From Pasteurella sp030783905 (GTDB lineage: Bacteria > Pseudomonadota > Gammaproteobacteria > Enterobacterales > Pasteurellaceae): DNA of 64,000 nt. How positions within the stretch are numbered: the stretch's first letter is position 1; each line of letters opens with the position of its first letter. Of the stretch, positions 26,230-35,045 are shown one piece after another. The DNA is taken from NCBI GenBank assembly GCA_051122655.1, contig CP182107.1, positions 1,984,001-2,048,000 of the forward strand. The letters run 5' to 3'. The notes beneath the pieces are model-generated. The model worked only from the letters and a program-made list of their open reading frames with translations. It was not told the DNA's origin and did no database searches. The translations under genes were made by a program, and so were the position numbers.

Positions 26230-27504
26230 TTATAAGACCACACCACCTAGACCAATAAATAAGCCTGCAATGGTTGCACTCATTAAGTTGGCTAATGAGC
26301 CTGCGATAACCGCTTTAATCCCTAAGCGAGCAATATCTCCGCGACGATTTGGTGCTAAGGCGCCTAAGCCCCCTATTAAGATTGCGATTGAGCTGAAGTT
26401 AGCAAAGCCGCAGAGTGCGAAGGTAATGATCGCTTGCGTTTTATCAGTTAATTGAACCATATTGGCATCAGCTGCTGCCGCTTTTAAGTAGGCGGTAAAG
26501 TCCAAGTAACCAACGAATTCATTCACGGCCAGTTTAGTACCAATCATACGACCCGCAATTTCAGCTTCATTCCAATCTACACCAATTACCCAAGCAAGTG
26601 GTTTGAAGATCCAACCTAAAATTAAACCTAGTGATAATTCTGGCATATCGAACCAACCACCAATTCCACCTAAGATACCGTTGATTAATGCAATTAAGGC
26701 CACGAAAGCAATTAACATTGCCCCTACGTTAAGTGCTAGGTTCATACCTGATGATGCACCGCCTGCAGCAGCATCTAAGATATTAGAGGGTTTTTCTAAA
26801 TCTACTTTTTCTAAATTATCATTGAATTTTTCAGTTTGTGGATAAAGGATTTTTGCAAATAATAATCCCGCTGGTGCTGCCATAAACGAAGCTGCGATTA
26901 AGTAGGGTAATGGTACGCCCATACCTGCATAGCCAGCCATAACCGAACCTGCAATTGAGGCTAAACCACCACACATAATCGCGAAAAGTTCAGATTCCGT
27001 CATTTTACTGATGTAAGGTTTAACGATGAGTGGTGCTTCAGTTTGACCCACAAAAATATTCGCCGCAGCTGACATTGATTCTGCTTTTGATGTCCCTAAT
27101 AATTTTTGCAAGCCACCACCGATAATTTTGATGATCCACTGCATGATACCGATGTAGTATAAAACGGAGATTAAAGCAGAGAAGAAAACGATGATTGGTA
27201 ACACGCGTAAAGCAAAAACAAAGCCACCGCCGCCAAATACTTCAAACATTTTATCGCTGACTAAACCACCGAATAAGAAACTGATCCCCTCATTGCCGTA
27301 AGCGATGACTTTACTGATTCCCTCAGACAGCCAAAGTAAGGCCTCACGACCAACAGGTACATATAAAATTAACGCACCAATACCAATTTGAATAGCAAGT
27401 GCACCTAAAACAGTGCGGAAGTTAATGGCTTTGTGATTGTTGGATAATAAGAAAGCAATCCCTAACAATACGACAATACCAAGAATACTGATGAGTGTAC
27501 TCAT
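26230..27504 (-). CDS. nupC: NupC-family nucleoside:cation symporter
   Basis: This 424-residue inner-membrane protein is a concentrative nucleoside transporter (CNT family). Diagnostic segments are FVGQTEAPLIVKPYI near residue 151, SIAGSVMAGYAGMGVPLPYLIAASFMAAP near 185, and NEFVGYLDF near 328, plus FALCGFANFSSIAILIGGLGALAP near 365. It precedes deoD in an apparent operon, so purine nucleosides are likely substrates; selectivity cannot be read reliably from sequence. A candidate CRP site lies upstream. Confidence 0.92.
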   Translation of the reverse strand: MSTLISILGIVVLLGIAFLLSNNHKAINFRTVLGALAIQIGIGALILYVPVGREALLWLSEGISKVIAYGNEGISFLFGGLVSDKMFEVFGGGGFVFALRVLPIIVFFSALISVLYYIGIMQWIIKIIGGGLQKLLGTSKAESMSAAANIFVGQTEAPLIVKPYISKMTESELFAIMCGGLASIAGSVMAGYAGMGVPLPYLIAASFMAAPAGLLFAKILYPQTEKFNDNLEKVDLEKPSNILDAAAGGASSGMNLALNVGAMLIAFVALIALINGILGGIGGWFDMPELSLGLILGWIFKPLAWVIGVDWNEAEIAGRMIGTKLAVNEFVGYLDFTAYLKAAAADANMVQLTDKTQAIITFALCGFANFSSIAILIGGLGALAPNRRGDIARLGIKAVIAGSLANLMSATIAGLFIGLGGVVL

Positions 27505-27627
27505 AATTGTAAAGTCCTTTACATAAGTTAGAATGAAATGATGTCTGCTGATTCTACTGTGTTTTAGCGCAAAAATCTTGTTTTATTGGAGCATAAATAA
27601 GCAAATTGTATTAAATTTTGGCTAAAA

Positions 27628-27643
27628 TGTGATATGGCTCTCA
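27628..27643. promoter_or_regulatory. Candidate CRP site upstream of nupC
   Basis: TGTGATATGGCTCTCA matches TGTGA-N6-TCACA at eight or nine of ten positions and lies about 125 bases upstream of nupC, in the region divergent from the yczE-like gene. CRP control of nucleoside uptake is common in gammaproteobacteria. Confidence 0.4.
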
Positions 27644-27738
27644 ATTTGGCTAAAAATAGAACATTGCCCGATATTGTTGGGGTGAATGTATTTTTTTATT
27701 ATGATAGGTAATGTGATACACAGAATCGTTTTCTTTTT

Positions 27739-28407
27739 ATGCAAAAAAAATTTAATGTTTTACCGAAAACTTCTTGGAGCGCGTCATCCATTTGGGCACT
27801 AGAAAGCAAACCATTTGGGGTGCTTGTTATTTCACTTGCTATCTTGGGTATAGGAGAAGGGCTGATTTTATTGTCTGACTTAGGATCAGCCCCGTGGACG
27901 GTGCTTTCACAAGGGGTCTCCATTCAAGGTGGTTTTAGTGTCGGTTGGGCGTCGTTTATGATTAGCTGTCTAGTCATGTTATTGTGGCTACCGTTGAAAT
28001 TACGTGTAGGGCTAGGCACGCTATTAAATATACTGGTCATCGCACTCTTTTTAGGCTTAACAGCCGCATTTATGCCAAAACCGACCGCACTTTTGAGTCG
28101 TTATTTGTATTTGATTGTAGGGATTTTATTATTCGGTATTGGCTCGGCGTTTTATTTGACCTGTCATCAAGGTGCAGGCCCAAGAGATGGATTAATGGTG
28201 GGATTATGCCAACGTTTCCGGCTGAAAGTTGGCATGGTCCGTACGACGATGGAAGTCAGCGTCTGTGTATTGGGTTTTCTACTCGGTGGCAAACTGGGGA
28301 TTGGCACCCTGCTTTTTGCGATATCGATTGGTTGGGTAGTACAAGGTACGTTATTGTTACTGCTCAATTGGCCACATTCTTTGCACAAAAGGAATCGCTT
28401 GTACTAA
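27739..28407 (+). CDS. YczE/YitT-like integral membrane protein
   Basis: This 222-residue protein has about five or six membrane segments and the family features LSDLGSAPWTVLSQGVS near residue 45 and QGAGPRDGLMVGLCQRF near 148, seen in the YczE/COG2364 group. The function of this group is not known. It is divergent from nupC, and its last 51 bases overlap, on the opposite strand, the end of the downstream glycosyltransferase gene. An uptake-signal core lies in the coding region near 28083. Confidence 0.75.
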   Translation: MQKKFNVLPKTSWSASSIWALESKPFGVLVISLAILGIGEGLILLSDLGSAPWTVLSQGVSIQGGFSVGWASFMISCLVMLLWLPLKLRVGLGTLLNILVIALFLGLTAAFMPKPTALLSRYLYLIVGILLFGIGSAFYLTCHQGAGPRDGLMVGLCQRFRLKVGMVRTTMEVSVCVLGFLLGGKLGIGTLLFAISIGWVVQGTLLLLLNWPHSLHKRNRLY

Positions 28408-29397
28408 TACTTTATCAATATCAATCAGACTCAGATCCATTTGTTTCTCTTTATCTGGTGTTTGTGGAGAAAAGGCGAGATGTTTATTTGGGGCATTAAT
28501 TGGTTGCCAACGTAAAGGGGTCGCCGAACGGCGGCTTGGATAAAATCCAATGGTTGGGATATTTAAGGCCGCGCTTAAATGTAATGGTCCTGTGGAACCG
28601 GCAATAAATAGATCGGCGCAAGCTAACGAGTGAGCAAAATCCACCAGTCCCGCATTTTTATCATAGATCACGACATTGTTATGATTGACTAATGAGGCGA
28701 GTTGGTGCGCTTTTTCACTTTCATTAGGACCTGCTGTCAGCACGATTTGGCAATCAAATTGACTTAATAAACCCGAAATGAGTTGTGCATATTGATCTAA
28801 CGATAAATTCGTTGCTGACCCCCCTGAGCCACTATGGACAAAAATCCATTTTTTTTCTAACGCTAAGCCAAGCGTTTGGCTGAGCGTTTCGCGTTGATGT
28901 TGTACCGCACTTTGCTCAAAGGTTAAATACGGCGGTGTTGGTTCCACGATTGGGCAGTGCGTTTTTTGTAAAAATGCACGCGCAAGATCCAAATTATATT
29001 CGAATTCAGGCTTTAACGATTTTGAACGGCGTTGCGTGATGCGATGATTGTATAAAAATTGAACCAACTTAGTGGCGGGTGCTAAACGGAAAGGAATCCC
29101 CGCTTTCCAGACTAAAAAAGCATTATATTTATCCGAAAAGAAGTTAATCGAGGCATCAAATTGCGCGGCTTTAATGGTTTGTAAGGTCGCGAGTTGAGCA
29201 GCTTTATCTGCTTTTTTCCCCGCATCAATAATCACATCATCTAAATAAGGACAAAGGCGCGCCAGATCAGCGGTATAGTTTGGCACAAGTGCGGTCAGTT
29301 TTAAGTCTGGATTTGATTGCTTAAGCATCGCAAATGCTGGCCAGGCTAACATAAAATCGCCTAATTTATCGTTGCGAACCACTAACAATTTTTGCAT
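28357..29397 (-). CDS. Glycosyltransferase family 9 (heptosyltransferase-like)
   Basis: This 346-residue GT-B enzyme belongs to the ADP-heptose:LPS heptosyltransferase family: KLLVVRNDKLGDFMLAWPAF at the N-terminus, VHSGSGGSATNLSL near residue 190 and FIAGSTGPLHLSAALNIPTIGFYP near 264. It should act on the inner core of lipooligosaccharide at the cytoplasmic face of the inner membrane. It is not in the main inner-core locus (39.6-44.1 kb) and differs from hptA, so it probably adds another heptose; the exact linkage is not deducible. Its 3' end overlaps the convergent yczE-like gene by 51 bases. Confidence 0.85.
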   Translation of the reverse strand: MQKLLVVRNDKLGDFMLAWPAFAMLKQSNPDLKLTALVPNYTADLARLCPYLDDVIIDAGKKADKAAQLATLQTIKAAQFDASINFFSDKYNAFLVWKAGIPFRLAPATKLVQFLYNHRITQRRSKSLKPEFEYNLDLARAFLQKTHCPIVEPTPPYLTFEQSAVQHQRETLSQTLGLALEKKWIFVHSGSGGSATNLSLDQYAQLISGLLSQFDCQIVLTAGPNESEKAHQLASLVNHNNVVIYDKNAGLVDFAHSLACADLFIAGSTGPLHLSAALNIPTIGFYPSRRSATPLRWQPINAPNKHLAFSPQTPDKEKQMDLSLIDIDKVLVQAIPFVQRMWPIEQ

Positions 29398-29529
29398 TTT
29401 TTTATTCTCAACTGATAGGATAATGTTGCGCTATTTTACTCTTTTTCTGTATAAAGTTTAATGTAAAAATCTAGGTTGCATTTGCCTTTATTAACACATC
29501 GATATTTTAGGCAGAAATCCGCTTATTTC

Positions 29530-29557
29530 TTGCTTTTTTATCAAAAAAGAGTATGAT
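29530..29557 (+). promoter_or_regulatory. Probable promoter of the rpsP operon
   Basis: TTGCTT and TATGAT are separated by 16 bases, about 110 bases upstream of rpsP and ahead of a leader hairpin. Confidence 0.45.
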
Positions 29558-29600
29558 CCACAGGCTTTTTGTCTATATATACAGAGAAAAAAGTAAGTTT

Positions 29601-29640
29601 AACTCTCAAGATTTCTTCGATAATTGAGGGTTTTCTTTTT
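29601..29640 (+). terminator. Attenuator-like hairpin in the rpsP leader
   Basis: AACTCTCAA and TTGAGGGTT form a 9-bp stem with one G-U pair, followed by TTCTTTTT. It lies in the 5' leader, 26 bases before rpsP, so it can act as an attenuator of the rpsP-rimM-trmD-rplS operon or as a leader structure. Confidence 0.6.
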
Positions 29641-29665
29641 GTAATCAAACATTTAGAGGAAGGTT

Positions 29666-29914
29666 ATGGTAACCATTCGTTTATCTCGTGGCGGAGCTAA
29701 AAAACGCCCATTCTACCAAATCGTTGTCGCAGATAGCCGTTCACCACGTGACGGTCGTTTTATTGAGCGTGTCGGTTTTTTCAACCCATTAGCAACAGGT
29801 AAGGCAGAGCGTTTACGTTTAGACTTAGACCGTGTTAATGCTTGGGTCGAAAAAGGCGCATCTTTATCAGATCGTGTTTCTACTTTAGTGAAAGAAGCAC
29901 AAAAAGCGGCGTAA
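29666..29914 (+). CDS. rpsP: 30S ribosomal protein S16
   Basis: S16 is an assembly protein of the 30S subunit. The 82-residue protein starts MVTIRLSRGGAKKRPFYQIVVADSR in family fashion and ends with the alanine-rich tail of the enterobacterial form. It opens the conserved rpsP-rimM-trmD-rplS operon. Confidence 0.98.
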   Translation: MVTIRLSRGGAKKRPFYQIVVADSRSPRDGRFIERVGFFNPLATGKAERLRLDLDRVNAWVEKGASLSDRVSTLVKEAQKAA

Positions 29915-29962
29915 TTTGCGCTAATTTTTATTAGCAGTAGTCAAATGAGATAGGTGGTAAAT

Positions 29963-30490
29963 ATGGAACAACAAAGAATTGAAGTAGTTGGCAAATTAGG
30001 TTCAACTTATGGTATTCGCGGTTGGTTACGTATTTATTCATCGACAGAATATGCTGAAAGTATTTTTGATTACCAACCTTGGTTTTTAAAAATTAAAGGG
30101 CAATGGCAGCCTACAGAGTTAGAGAGTTGGCGTTACCACAATAACGATTTAATCGTTAAATTGAAACATGTGGACGACCGAGAAACTGCACAAACCTTAG
30201 CTAATATTGAAATTGGCGTTGATTTGGCGGTTTTCCCTGAGTTAGAAGAAGGGGATTATTACTGGCATGATTTAATCGGCTGTAATGTTGTGAACCTTGA
30301 AAACTATGCGATGGGCACTGTGACCGAAATGATGGAAACAGGATCTAATGACGTGTTGGTTGTGCGTGCAAAAAGCAAAGATGCTTTTGGAAAACAAGAA
30401 CGGTTAATTCCGTTTTTGTATGAACAAGTAGTTAAAAGAGTGGATCTCAACACGAAGACAATTGTCGTGGATTGGGACGCTGGTTTCTAA
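29963..30490 (+). CDS. rimM: Ribosome maturation factor RimM
   Basis: RimM assists late assembly of the 30S head domain and binds S19. The start at 29963 ([24 protein letters not shown]) is preferred because GATAGGTGG lies ahead; a GTG at 29954 is also in frame. It gives 175 residues with an N-terminal beta-barrel and a C-terminal PRC-barrel ([29 protein letters not shown]). It lies 48 bases after rpsP. Confidence 0.96.
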
Positions 30491-30545
30491 CCTCAGGTAT
30501 GTCGTTTCGCTTTGGTTGTAGCATTTTGCGATATAAGGGTCACTT

Positions 30546-31283
30546 ATGTTAGTTGGGATTATTAGTTTGTTCCCCGAAATGTTCAAAGCAATTACGGAAT
30601 TTGGGGTCACAGGAAGAGCCGTAAAACAGGATCTCTTACAAGTGCGGTGCTGGAATCCGCGTGATTTTACGCACGATAAGCACAAAACGGTGGACGATAG
30701 ACCTTATGGTGGTGGTCCGGGTATGCTGATGATGGTGCAACCTTTACGGGATGCCATTTTAGCGGCTAAAGCCGAAGTAGGAGAGGAGGCGAAGGTGATT
30801 TATCTTTCGCCACAAGGACGAAAACTCGATCAAGCTGGTGTAAAAGCCTTAGCACAGAATCAAAAATTGATTTTGTTATGTGGGCGTTATGAAGGCATTG
30901 ACGAGCGACTGATCGAAACGGAAGTCGATGAAGAATGGTCAGTTGGTGATTATGTACTGACTGGAGGTGAATTGCCCGCTATGACATTAATTGATGCCGT
31001 GGCACGATTTATCCCAGGCGTACTTGGCAAGCAAGCTTCTGCAGAGGAAGATTCTTTCGCAGATGGATTACTTGATTGCCCACATTATACCCGTCCTGAA
31101 AATTTAGATGGCTTGACTGTGCCACCTGTGCTGATGTCAGGTAATCATGAAGAAATTCGTAAATGGCGATTAAAACAATCCCTTGCGCGTACATGGTTAA
31201 GACGCCCTGAGCTATTAGAAAGCCTAGCTCTGACTGACGAACAACGTAAACTGTTGACGCAAATTAAAGCAGAACACAGTTAA
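30546..31283 (+). CDS. trmD: tRNA (guanine-N1)-methyltransferase TrmD
   Basis: TrmD methylates G37 of tRNAs with S-adenosylmethionine and prevents +1 frameshifting. The 245-residue SPOUT enzyme has GIISLFPEMF at the start, the DDRPYGGGPGMLMM loop near residue 50, the knot segment LLCGRYEGIDERLIE near 110, and SVGDYVLTGGELPAM near 132. Length matches the Haemophilus form. An uptake-signal core is in the coding sequence near 30639. Confidence 0.97.
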   Translation: MLVGIISLFPEMFKAITEFGVTGRAVKQDLLQVRCWNPRDFTHDKHKTVDDRPYGGGPGMLMMVQPLRDAILAAKAEVGEEAKVIYLSPQGRKLDQAGVKALAQNQKLILLCGRYEGIDERLIETEVDEEWSVGDYVLTGGELPAMTLIDAVARFIPGVLGKQASAEEDSFADGLLDCPHYTRPENLDGLTVPPVLMSGNHEEIRKWRLKQSLARTWLRRPELLESLALTDEQRKLLTQIKAEHS

Positions 31284-31319
31284 TATCAGTTCAATCTAGG
31301 ATTAGAAAGGTTAATTATT

Positions 31320-31670
31320 ATGAGTAACATCATTAAACAACTTGAACAAGAACAGTTAAAACAAAATTTACCAAGCTTCCGCCCTGGTGACACCTTAGAA
31401 GTGAAAGTATGGGTAGTAGAAGGAAGCAAACGTCGTTTGCAAGCATTCGAAGGCGTGGTTATTGCAATTCGTAACCGTGGCTTGCATTCAGCATTCACAC
31501 TACGTAAAGTGTCTAACGGTGTTGGTGTTGAGCGTGTATTCCAAACTCACTCACCAATCGTTGATAGCATTACCGTGAAACGTAAAGGTGCTGTACGTCA
31601 AGCGAAACTTTACTACTTACGTGAGCGTTCAGGTAAATCTGCTCGTATTAAAGAGCGTTTGGGCGATTAA
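31320..31670 (+). CDS. rplS: 50S ribosomal protein L19
   Basis: L19 lies at the 30S-50S interface. The 116-residue protein starts MSNIIKQLEQEQLKQ and shows FRPGDTLEVKVWVVEG and LRKVSNGVGVERVFQTHSP; it ends the rpsP operon and is followed by a strong terminator. Confidence 0.98.
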   Translation: MSNIIKQLEQEQLKQNLPSFRPGDTLEVKVWVVEGSKRRLQAFEGVVIAIRNRGLHSAFTLRKVSNGVGVERVFQTHSPIVDSITVKRKGAVRQAKLYYLRERSGKSARIKERLGD

Positions 31671-31680
31671 TTCCCAAAAG

Positions 31681-31710
31681 AAAGGCTTGGTTATCCAAGC
31701 CTTTTTCTTA
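31681..31710 (+). terminator. Intrinsic terminator of the rpsP operon
   Basis: AAAGGCTTGG and CCAAGCCTTT form a 10-bp stem with a 4-base loop and a TT tail. From here to 32036 the only further signals noticed are an uptake-signal core near 31724 and a candidate FNR site. Confidence 0.92.
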
Positions 31711-31882
31711 CCACCTACACATAAAAGTGCGGTTTATTTTCATAAAATTTTATTGTCTAGCGCTATTGCCTTAATGTCTTGTTCTAGGCTGTGGCGATTT
31801 GCACTAAACCTTGCTTATCCCTTCATTCCACGTTCTTTGTGTTCACTTTCCTTTGCTTAAGATCCTTTTCTCATTTTATTTC

Positions 31883-31896
31883 GTGATCCCTATCAA
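31883..31896. promoter_or_regulatory. Candidate FNR site upstream of the DcuC-like gene
   Basis: GTGATCCCTATCAA matches TTGAT-N4-ATCAA at nine of ten positions, about 140 bases ahead of the transporter start. FNR control would suit an anaerobically used DcuC-family carrier. Confidence 0.45.
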
Positions 31897-32036
31897 TAAA
31901 ATATGATTTTTACATTCCTAAATCACTTTTAACCACGCATACTGAGAGCTAGATTTTTTGATAATAACGCATTATGTTTATTAAAAATATCTTGTTTTGG
32001 GGAGTGGTTGAATTATCAAACGTTGAGGAGCAGATT

Positions 32037-33335
32037 ATGGTGGCACTGAAAGCAATTATTGCGCTTATTGGCATTATTGTAGCAGTCTATTTATTAATAA
32101 AGAAATATGAAACGCGTACAGTATTAATTGGTGTGGGGTTGTTAATGTCGATTGCCACACTTAACCCAATGGGGGCACTGGATGCGTTTGCGAAAAGCAT
32201 GACATCGGCAGGACTGATTATGGCGATTTGTTCGAGTATGGGGTTTGCTTATGTGATGAAATATACCCAGTGCGACACGCATTTAGTCCACTTATTAACC
32301 AAGCCATTAAGTGGCTTGAAGTTTTTTTTAATTCCTATCGCAACAATCATTACCTTCTTTATTAACATTGCGATTCCTTCTGCAGCGGGATGTGCCGCAG
32401 CGGTAGGCGCCACCTTAATTCCCGTATTAAAAAGTTCAGGTGTACGCCCCGCCACAGCAGGCGCAGCGATTTTAGCCGGGACATTCGGATCCATGATGAG
32501 TCCGGGATCGTCTCATTCTGCCATGTTAAGTGAAATGTCAGGTTTAACCGTGACACAAGTTAACTTATCTCATGCACCTTATACGATGATTGCAGGCGCA
32601 ATTGGTGCGGTGATGTTAACGATCTTAGCGATTGCGTTTAAAGATTATGGTGAGGAACATCGTCAAGCTTATTTAGTGGAAAATAAAGAAAGCGAGCAAA
32701 ATGCAGAAAACATGAAAGTGAATCTCTTTTATGCATTAGCGCCATTGGTGCCTTTGGTGATTTTAGTCATTGGGGGAACCTCTTTACAAAAAATGCCGGG
32801 TTTAGAATGGACGAAGATGGGCGTACCACAAGCGATGTTGATTGGTTCATTATATGCTGTTGCAGTAACACGCATCTCACCAGTGAAAATTACCAATGAG
32901 TTCTTTAATGGCATGGGTAATTCTTATGCCAATGTGTTAGGTATCATCATTGCAGCCAGTGTATTTGTTGCAGGTTTAAAATCAACTGGTGCCATTGATA
33001 GCGCGATTGAGTTCCTTAAACATTCTAATGAATTTGTCCGCTGGGGAGCGACAATTGGACCATTCTTAATGGGCATTGTGACGGGATCGGGTGATGCGGC
33101 TGCTATTGCTTTCAATACCGCGGTGACGCCTCATGCAGTGGAATTAGGTTATACCCATGTTAATTTGGGGATGGCAGCTGCGATTGCTGGGGCAATTGGA
33201 CGTACCGCGTCGCCGATTGCTGGCGTGACGATTGTCTGTGCGGGGTTAGCTATGGTGAGTCCAGTTGAAATGGTCAAACGCACTGCACCAGGCATGATTC
33301 TCGCGATCTTATTTTTAGCATTGTTTATGTTGTAA
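32037..33335 (+). CDS. DcuC-family anaerobic dicarboxylate-type transporter
   Basis: The start at 32037 (MVALKAIIALIGI) follows GTTGAGGAG and gives 432 residues; the frame extends to 31974 but that start lacks a good ribosome site. The protein is hydrophobic throughout with about twelve segments. IPSAAGCAAAVGATLIPVLKSSGVRPATAGAA, GTFGSMMSPGSSHSAM and GIVTGSGDAAAIAFNTAVTPHA are typical of the DcuC/C4-dicarboxylate family. It is followed after 20 bases by an AbgA-like amidohydrolase, so its substrate may be an amide or peptide-like acid taken up for hydrolysis rather than a simple dicarboxylate. Confidence 0.8.
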   Translation: MVALKAIIALIGIIVAVYLLIKKYETRTVLIGVGLLMSIATLNPMGALDAFAKSMTSAGLIMAICSSMGFAYVMKYTQCDTHLVHLLTKPLSGLKFFLIPIATIITFFINIAIPSAAGCAAAVGATLIPVLKSSGVRPATAGAAILAGTFGSMMSPGSSHSAMLSEMSGLTVTQVNLSHAPYTMIAGAIGAVMLTILAIAFKDYGEEHRQAYLVENKESEQNAENMKVNLFYALAPLVPLVILVIGGTSLQKMPGLEWTKMGVPQAMLIGSLYAVAVTRISPVKITNEFFNGMGNSYANVLGIIIAASVFVAGLKSTGAIDSAIEFLKHSNEFVRWGATIGPFLMGIVTGSGDAAAIAFNTAVTPHAVELGYTHVNLGMAAAIAGAIGRTASPIAGVTIVCAGLAMVSPVEMVKRTAPGMILAILFLALFML

Positions 33336-33355
33336 TCATAAAGAGGAGCGATTTA

Positions 33356-34624
33356 ATGAGTATAGCACTTGAACAACTTATCCAATGGCGTCGTGAATTT
33401 CATCGTTTTCCTGAGATTGGTTGGGCGGAGTTTTGGACAACTAGCCGTATTGCAGATTATCTTGAGGAAATGGGATTTGACATTTTAATGGGTGATAAAA
33501 TTATTAATCCTGAATTTGTACGGGGTCGCCAACAAGCGGTTGTCGAAACAGGATTAGCTAAGGCAATAGCCTATGGTGCAAAAGCAAAATGGCTTGAGCA
33601 AATGAAGGGGTATACGGGGTGTGTAGCAGTATTCGATACAGGCAAACCGGGTAAAACAGTCGCATTACGTTTTGATATTGACTGTGTCAATGTGAGCGAA
33701 ACCACGCATCCTGAGCATATTCCCAATCAGTGTGATTTTGCTTCGTTGAATGATGGTTTTATGCATGCTTGTGGACATGACGCACATATTACCATTGGAT
33801 TAGGCACAGCTAAATGGCTAGCCGAAAACAAAGATAAACTCCGCGGTAAAATTAAGCTTGTTTTTCAGCCGGCGGAAGAAGGGGTGAGAGGGGCTGCCGC
33901 GATTGCCGCGAGTGGCATCATTGATGATGCGGATTATTTTGCTAGCTCACATATTAGTTTTTGTGCAGATACAGGAACGGTCATCTCGAATCCTAAAAAT
34001 TTCTTATCGACGACCAAAATTGACATTCGCTATCAAGGTAAACCTGCTCATGCAGGTGCTGCGCCACATTTAGGGCGTAATGCGCTACTTGCAGCCGCAC
34101 ATACAGTCACTCAACTTCATGCTATTGCACGTCATGGTGATGGAATGACACGGATCAATGTCGGTGTGCTTAATGCGGGTGAAGGGCGTAATGTTATTCC
34201 TGCAACAGCGCAGCTCCAGTTAGAAGTGCGGGGCGAAAATAAAGCGATTAATGAATACATGGTGGCGCAAGTCATGCAAATAGCGAAAGGGATAGCGATT
34301 GGTTTTGAGGTTAACTATGAAACGGAAATCATGGGTGAAGCTGTCGATATGGTGAATGATGAAGAACTTGTTCAACTGGTCGAAAAAATTGCATTACAGC
34401 AAGCGGATATTAAACAGGTTAATGCAGATTATGCCTTTAATGCCAGTGAAGATGCGACGATTTTAGGACGCCGTGTACAAGAGCAGGGGGGCAAAGCCAT
34501 TTATTTTATTCTTGGTGCTGATCGTACTGCTGGACATCATCAAGCCGAATTTGATTTCGATGAAACACAGTTATTAACGGGTGTAAATATCTATACTGCA
34601 TTACTTCAGCATTTACTGGTTTAA
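33356..34624 (+). CDS. M20-family amidohydrolase, AbgA-like
   Basis: This 422-residue metalloprotein resembles AbgA, a subunit of the E. coli p-aminobenzoyl-glutamate hydrolase: WRREFHRFPEIGWAEF at the N-terminus, FMHACGHDAHITIGLG near residue 135 (Cys/His metal ligands), the FQPAEEGVRGA glutamates near 170, AHAGAAPHLGRNALLAA near 225 and DRTAGHHQAEFDFDE near the C-terminus. No AbgB partner is adjacent, so it may act alone or on another amide. Coupling with the upstream DcuC-type carrier suggests import and hydrolysis of an N-acyl amino acid or folate fragment. Confidence 0.82.
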   Translation: MSIALEQLIQWRREFHRFPEIGWAEFWTTSRIADYLEEMGFDILMGDKIINPEFVRGRQQAVVETGLAKAIAYGAKAKWLEQMKGYTGCVAVFDTGKPGKTVALRFDIDCVNVSETTHPEHIPNQCDFASLNDGFMHACGHDAHITIGLGTAKWLAENKDKLRGKIKLVFQPAEEGVRGAAAIAASGIIDDADYFASSHISFCADTGTVISNPKNFLSTTKIDIRYQGKPAHAGAAPHLGRNALLAAAHTVTQLHAIARHGDGMTRINVGVLNAGEGRNVIPATAQLQLEVRGENKAINEYMVAQVMQIAKGIAIGFEVNYETEIMGEAVDMVNDEELVQLVEKIALQQADIKQVNADYAFNASEDATILGRRVQEQGGKAIYFILGADRTAGHHQAEFDFDETQLLTGVNIYTALLQHLLV

Positions 34625-34666
34625 TATTGATTGGGCGTATTATCTGTTTTAACGCTCGGGCTGTAT

Positions 34667-34699
34667 AAAAATAGCTGTGTTTTACACAGCTATTTTTAT
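34667..34699 (+). terminator. Intrinsic terminator after the AbgA-like gene
   Basis: AAAAATAGCTGTGT and ACACAGCTATTTTT form a perfect 14-bp stem with a TTT loop; the A/T flanks make it usable in both directions. Confidence 0.92.
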
Positions 34700-34706
34700 G
34701 TTGATT

Positions 34707-35038
34707 CTAGAATGTGATATTGAGTCCAATACTGCCACCCCAATATGTATTTGCTAACAATCCGCGACTGACATAAGGTGTGAGGTCAATACTGCTTTTG
34801 GTGTTAATGTTGTAGCGCAGTGTACTGCTAATATCGCCACGTAACCGTTTAAAATCACCTTGCATTTTCACATCCCCCATGCCATCAGCTTTAGCGTGAT
34901 AGTGTGGATTTTTTAATGAAAGCGCATATTCGATTTCTCAGTTTTAGGTGCCCAAAACCGTGGGCTTGTTAAGAAAATCGCCCTTGCCATAGCCAACCTT
35001 GTAGCGTTATGGCAGATTTAAATTTGGCGATGTCTCTA
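34707..35038 (-). pseudogene. Remnant of an outer-membrane beta-barrel protein
   Basis: Read on the minus strand, the segment encodes the last 70-75 residues of an outer-membrane protein: alternating barrel strands with RLRGDISSTLRYNINTKS, a DLTPYVSRGLL segment and a final GGSIGLNITF with the C-terminal phenylalanine required by the Bam machinery. Upstream, the frame is broken by TGA and TAA codons near 34930-34955; further coding-like stretches (for example GYGKGDFL and AKFKSAITLQGWLWQG) fall in different frames. It lies directly behind an intact TonB-dependent receptor. The parental family was not identified. Confidence 0.6.
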
Positions 35039-35045
35039 GAACAAG

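Noticed and set aside
31588..31860. Open frame overlapping the end of rplS
   Set aside because: It starts inside rplS in another frame, runs through the terminator, and has no ribosome site or family similarity.
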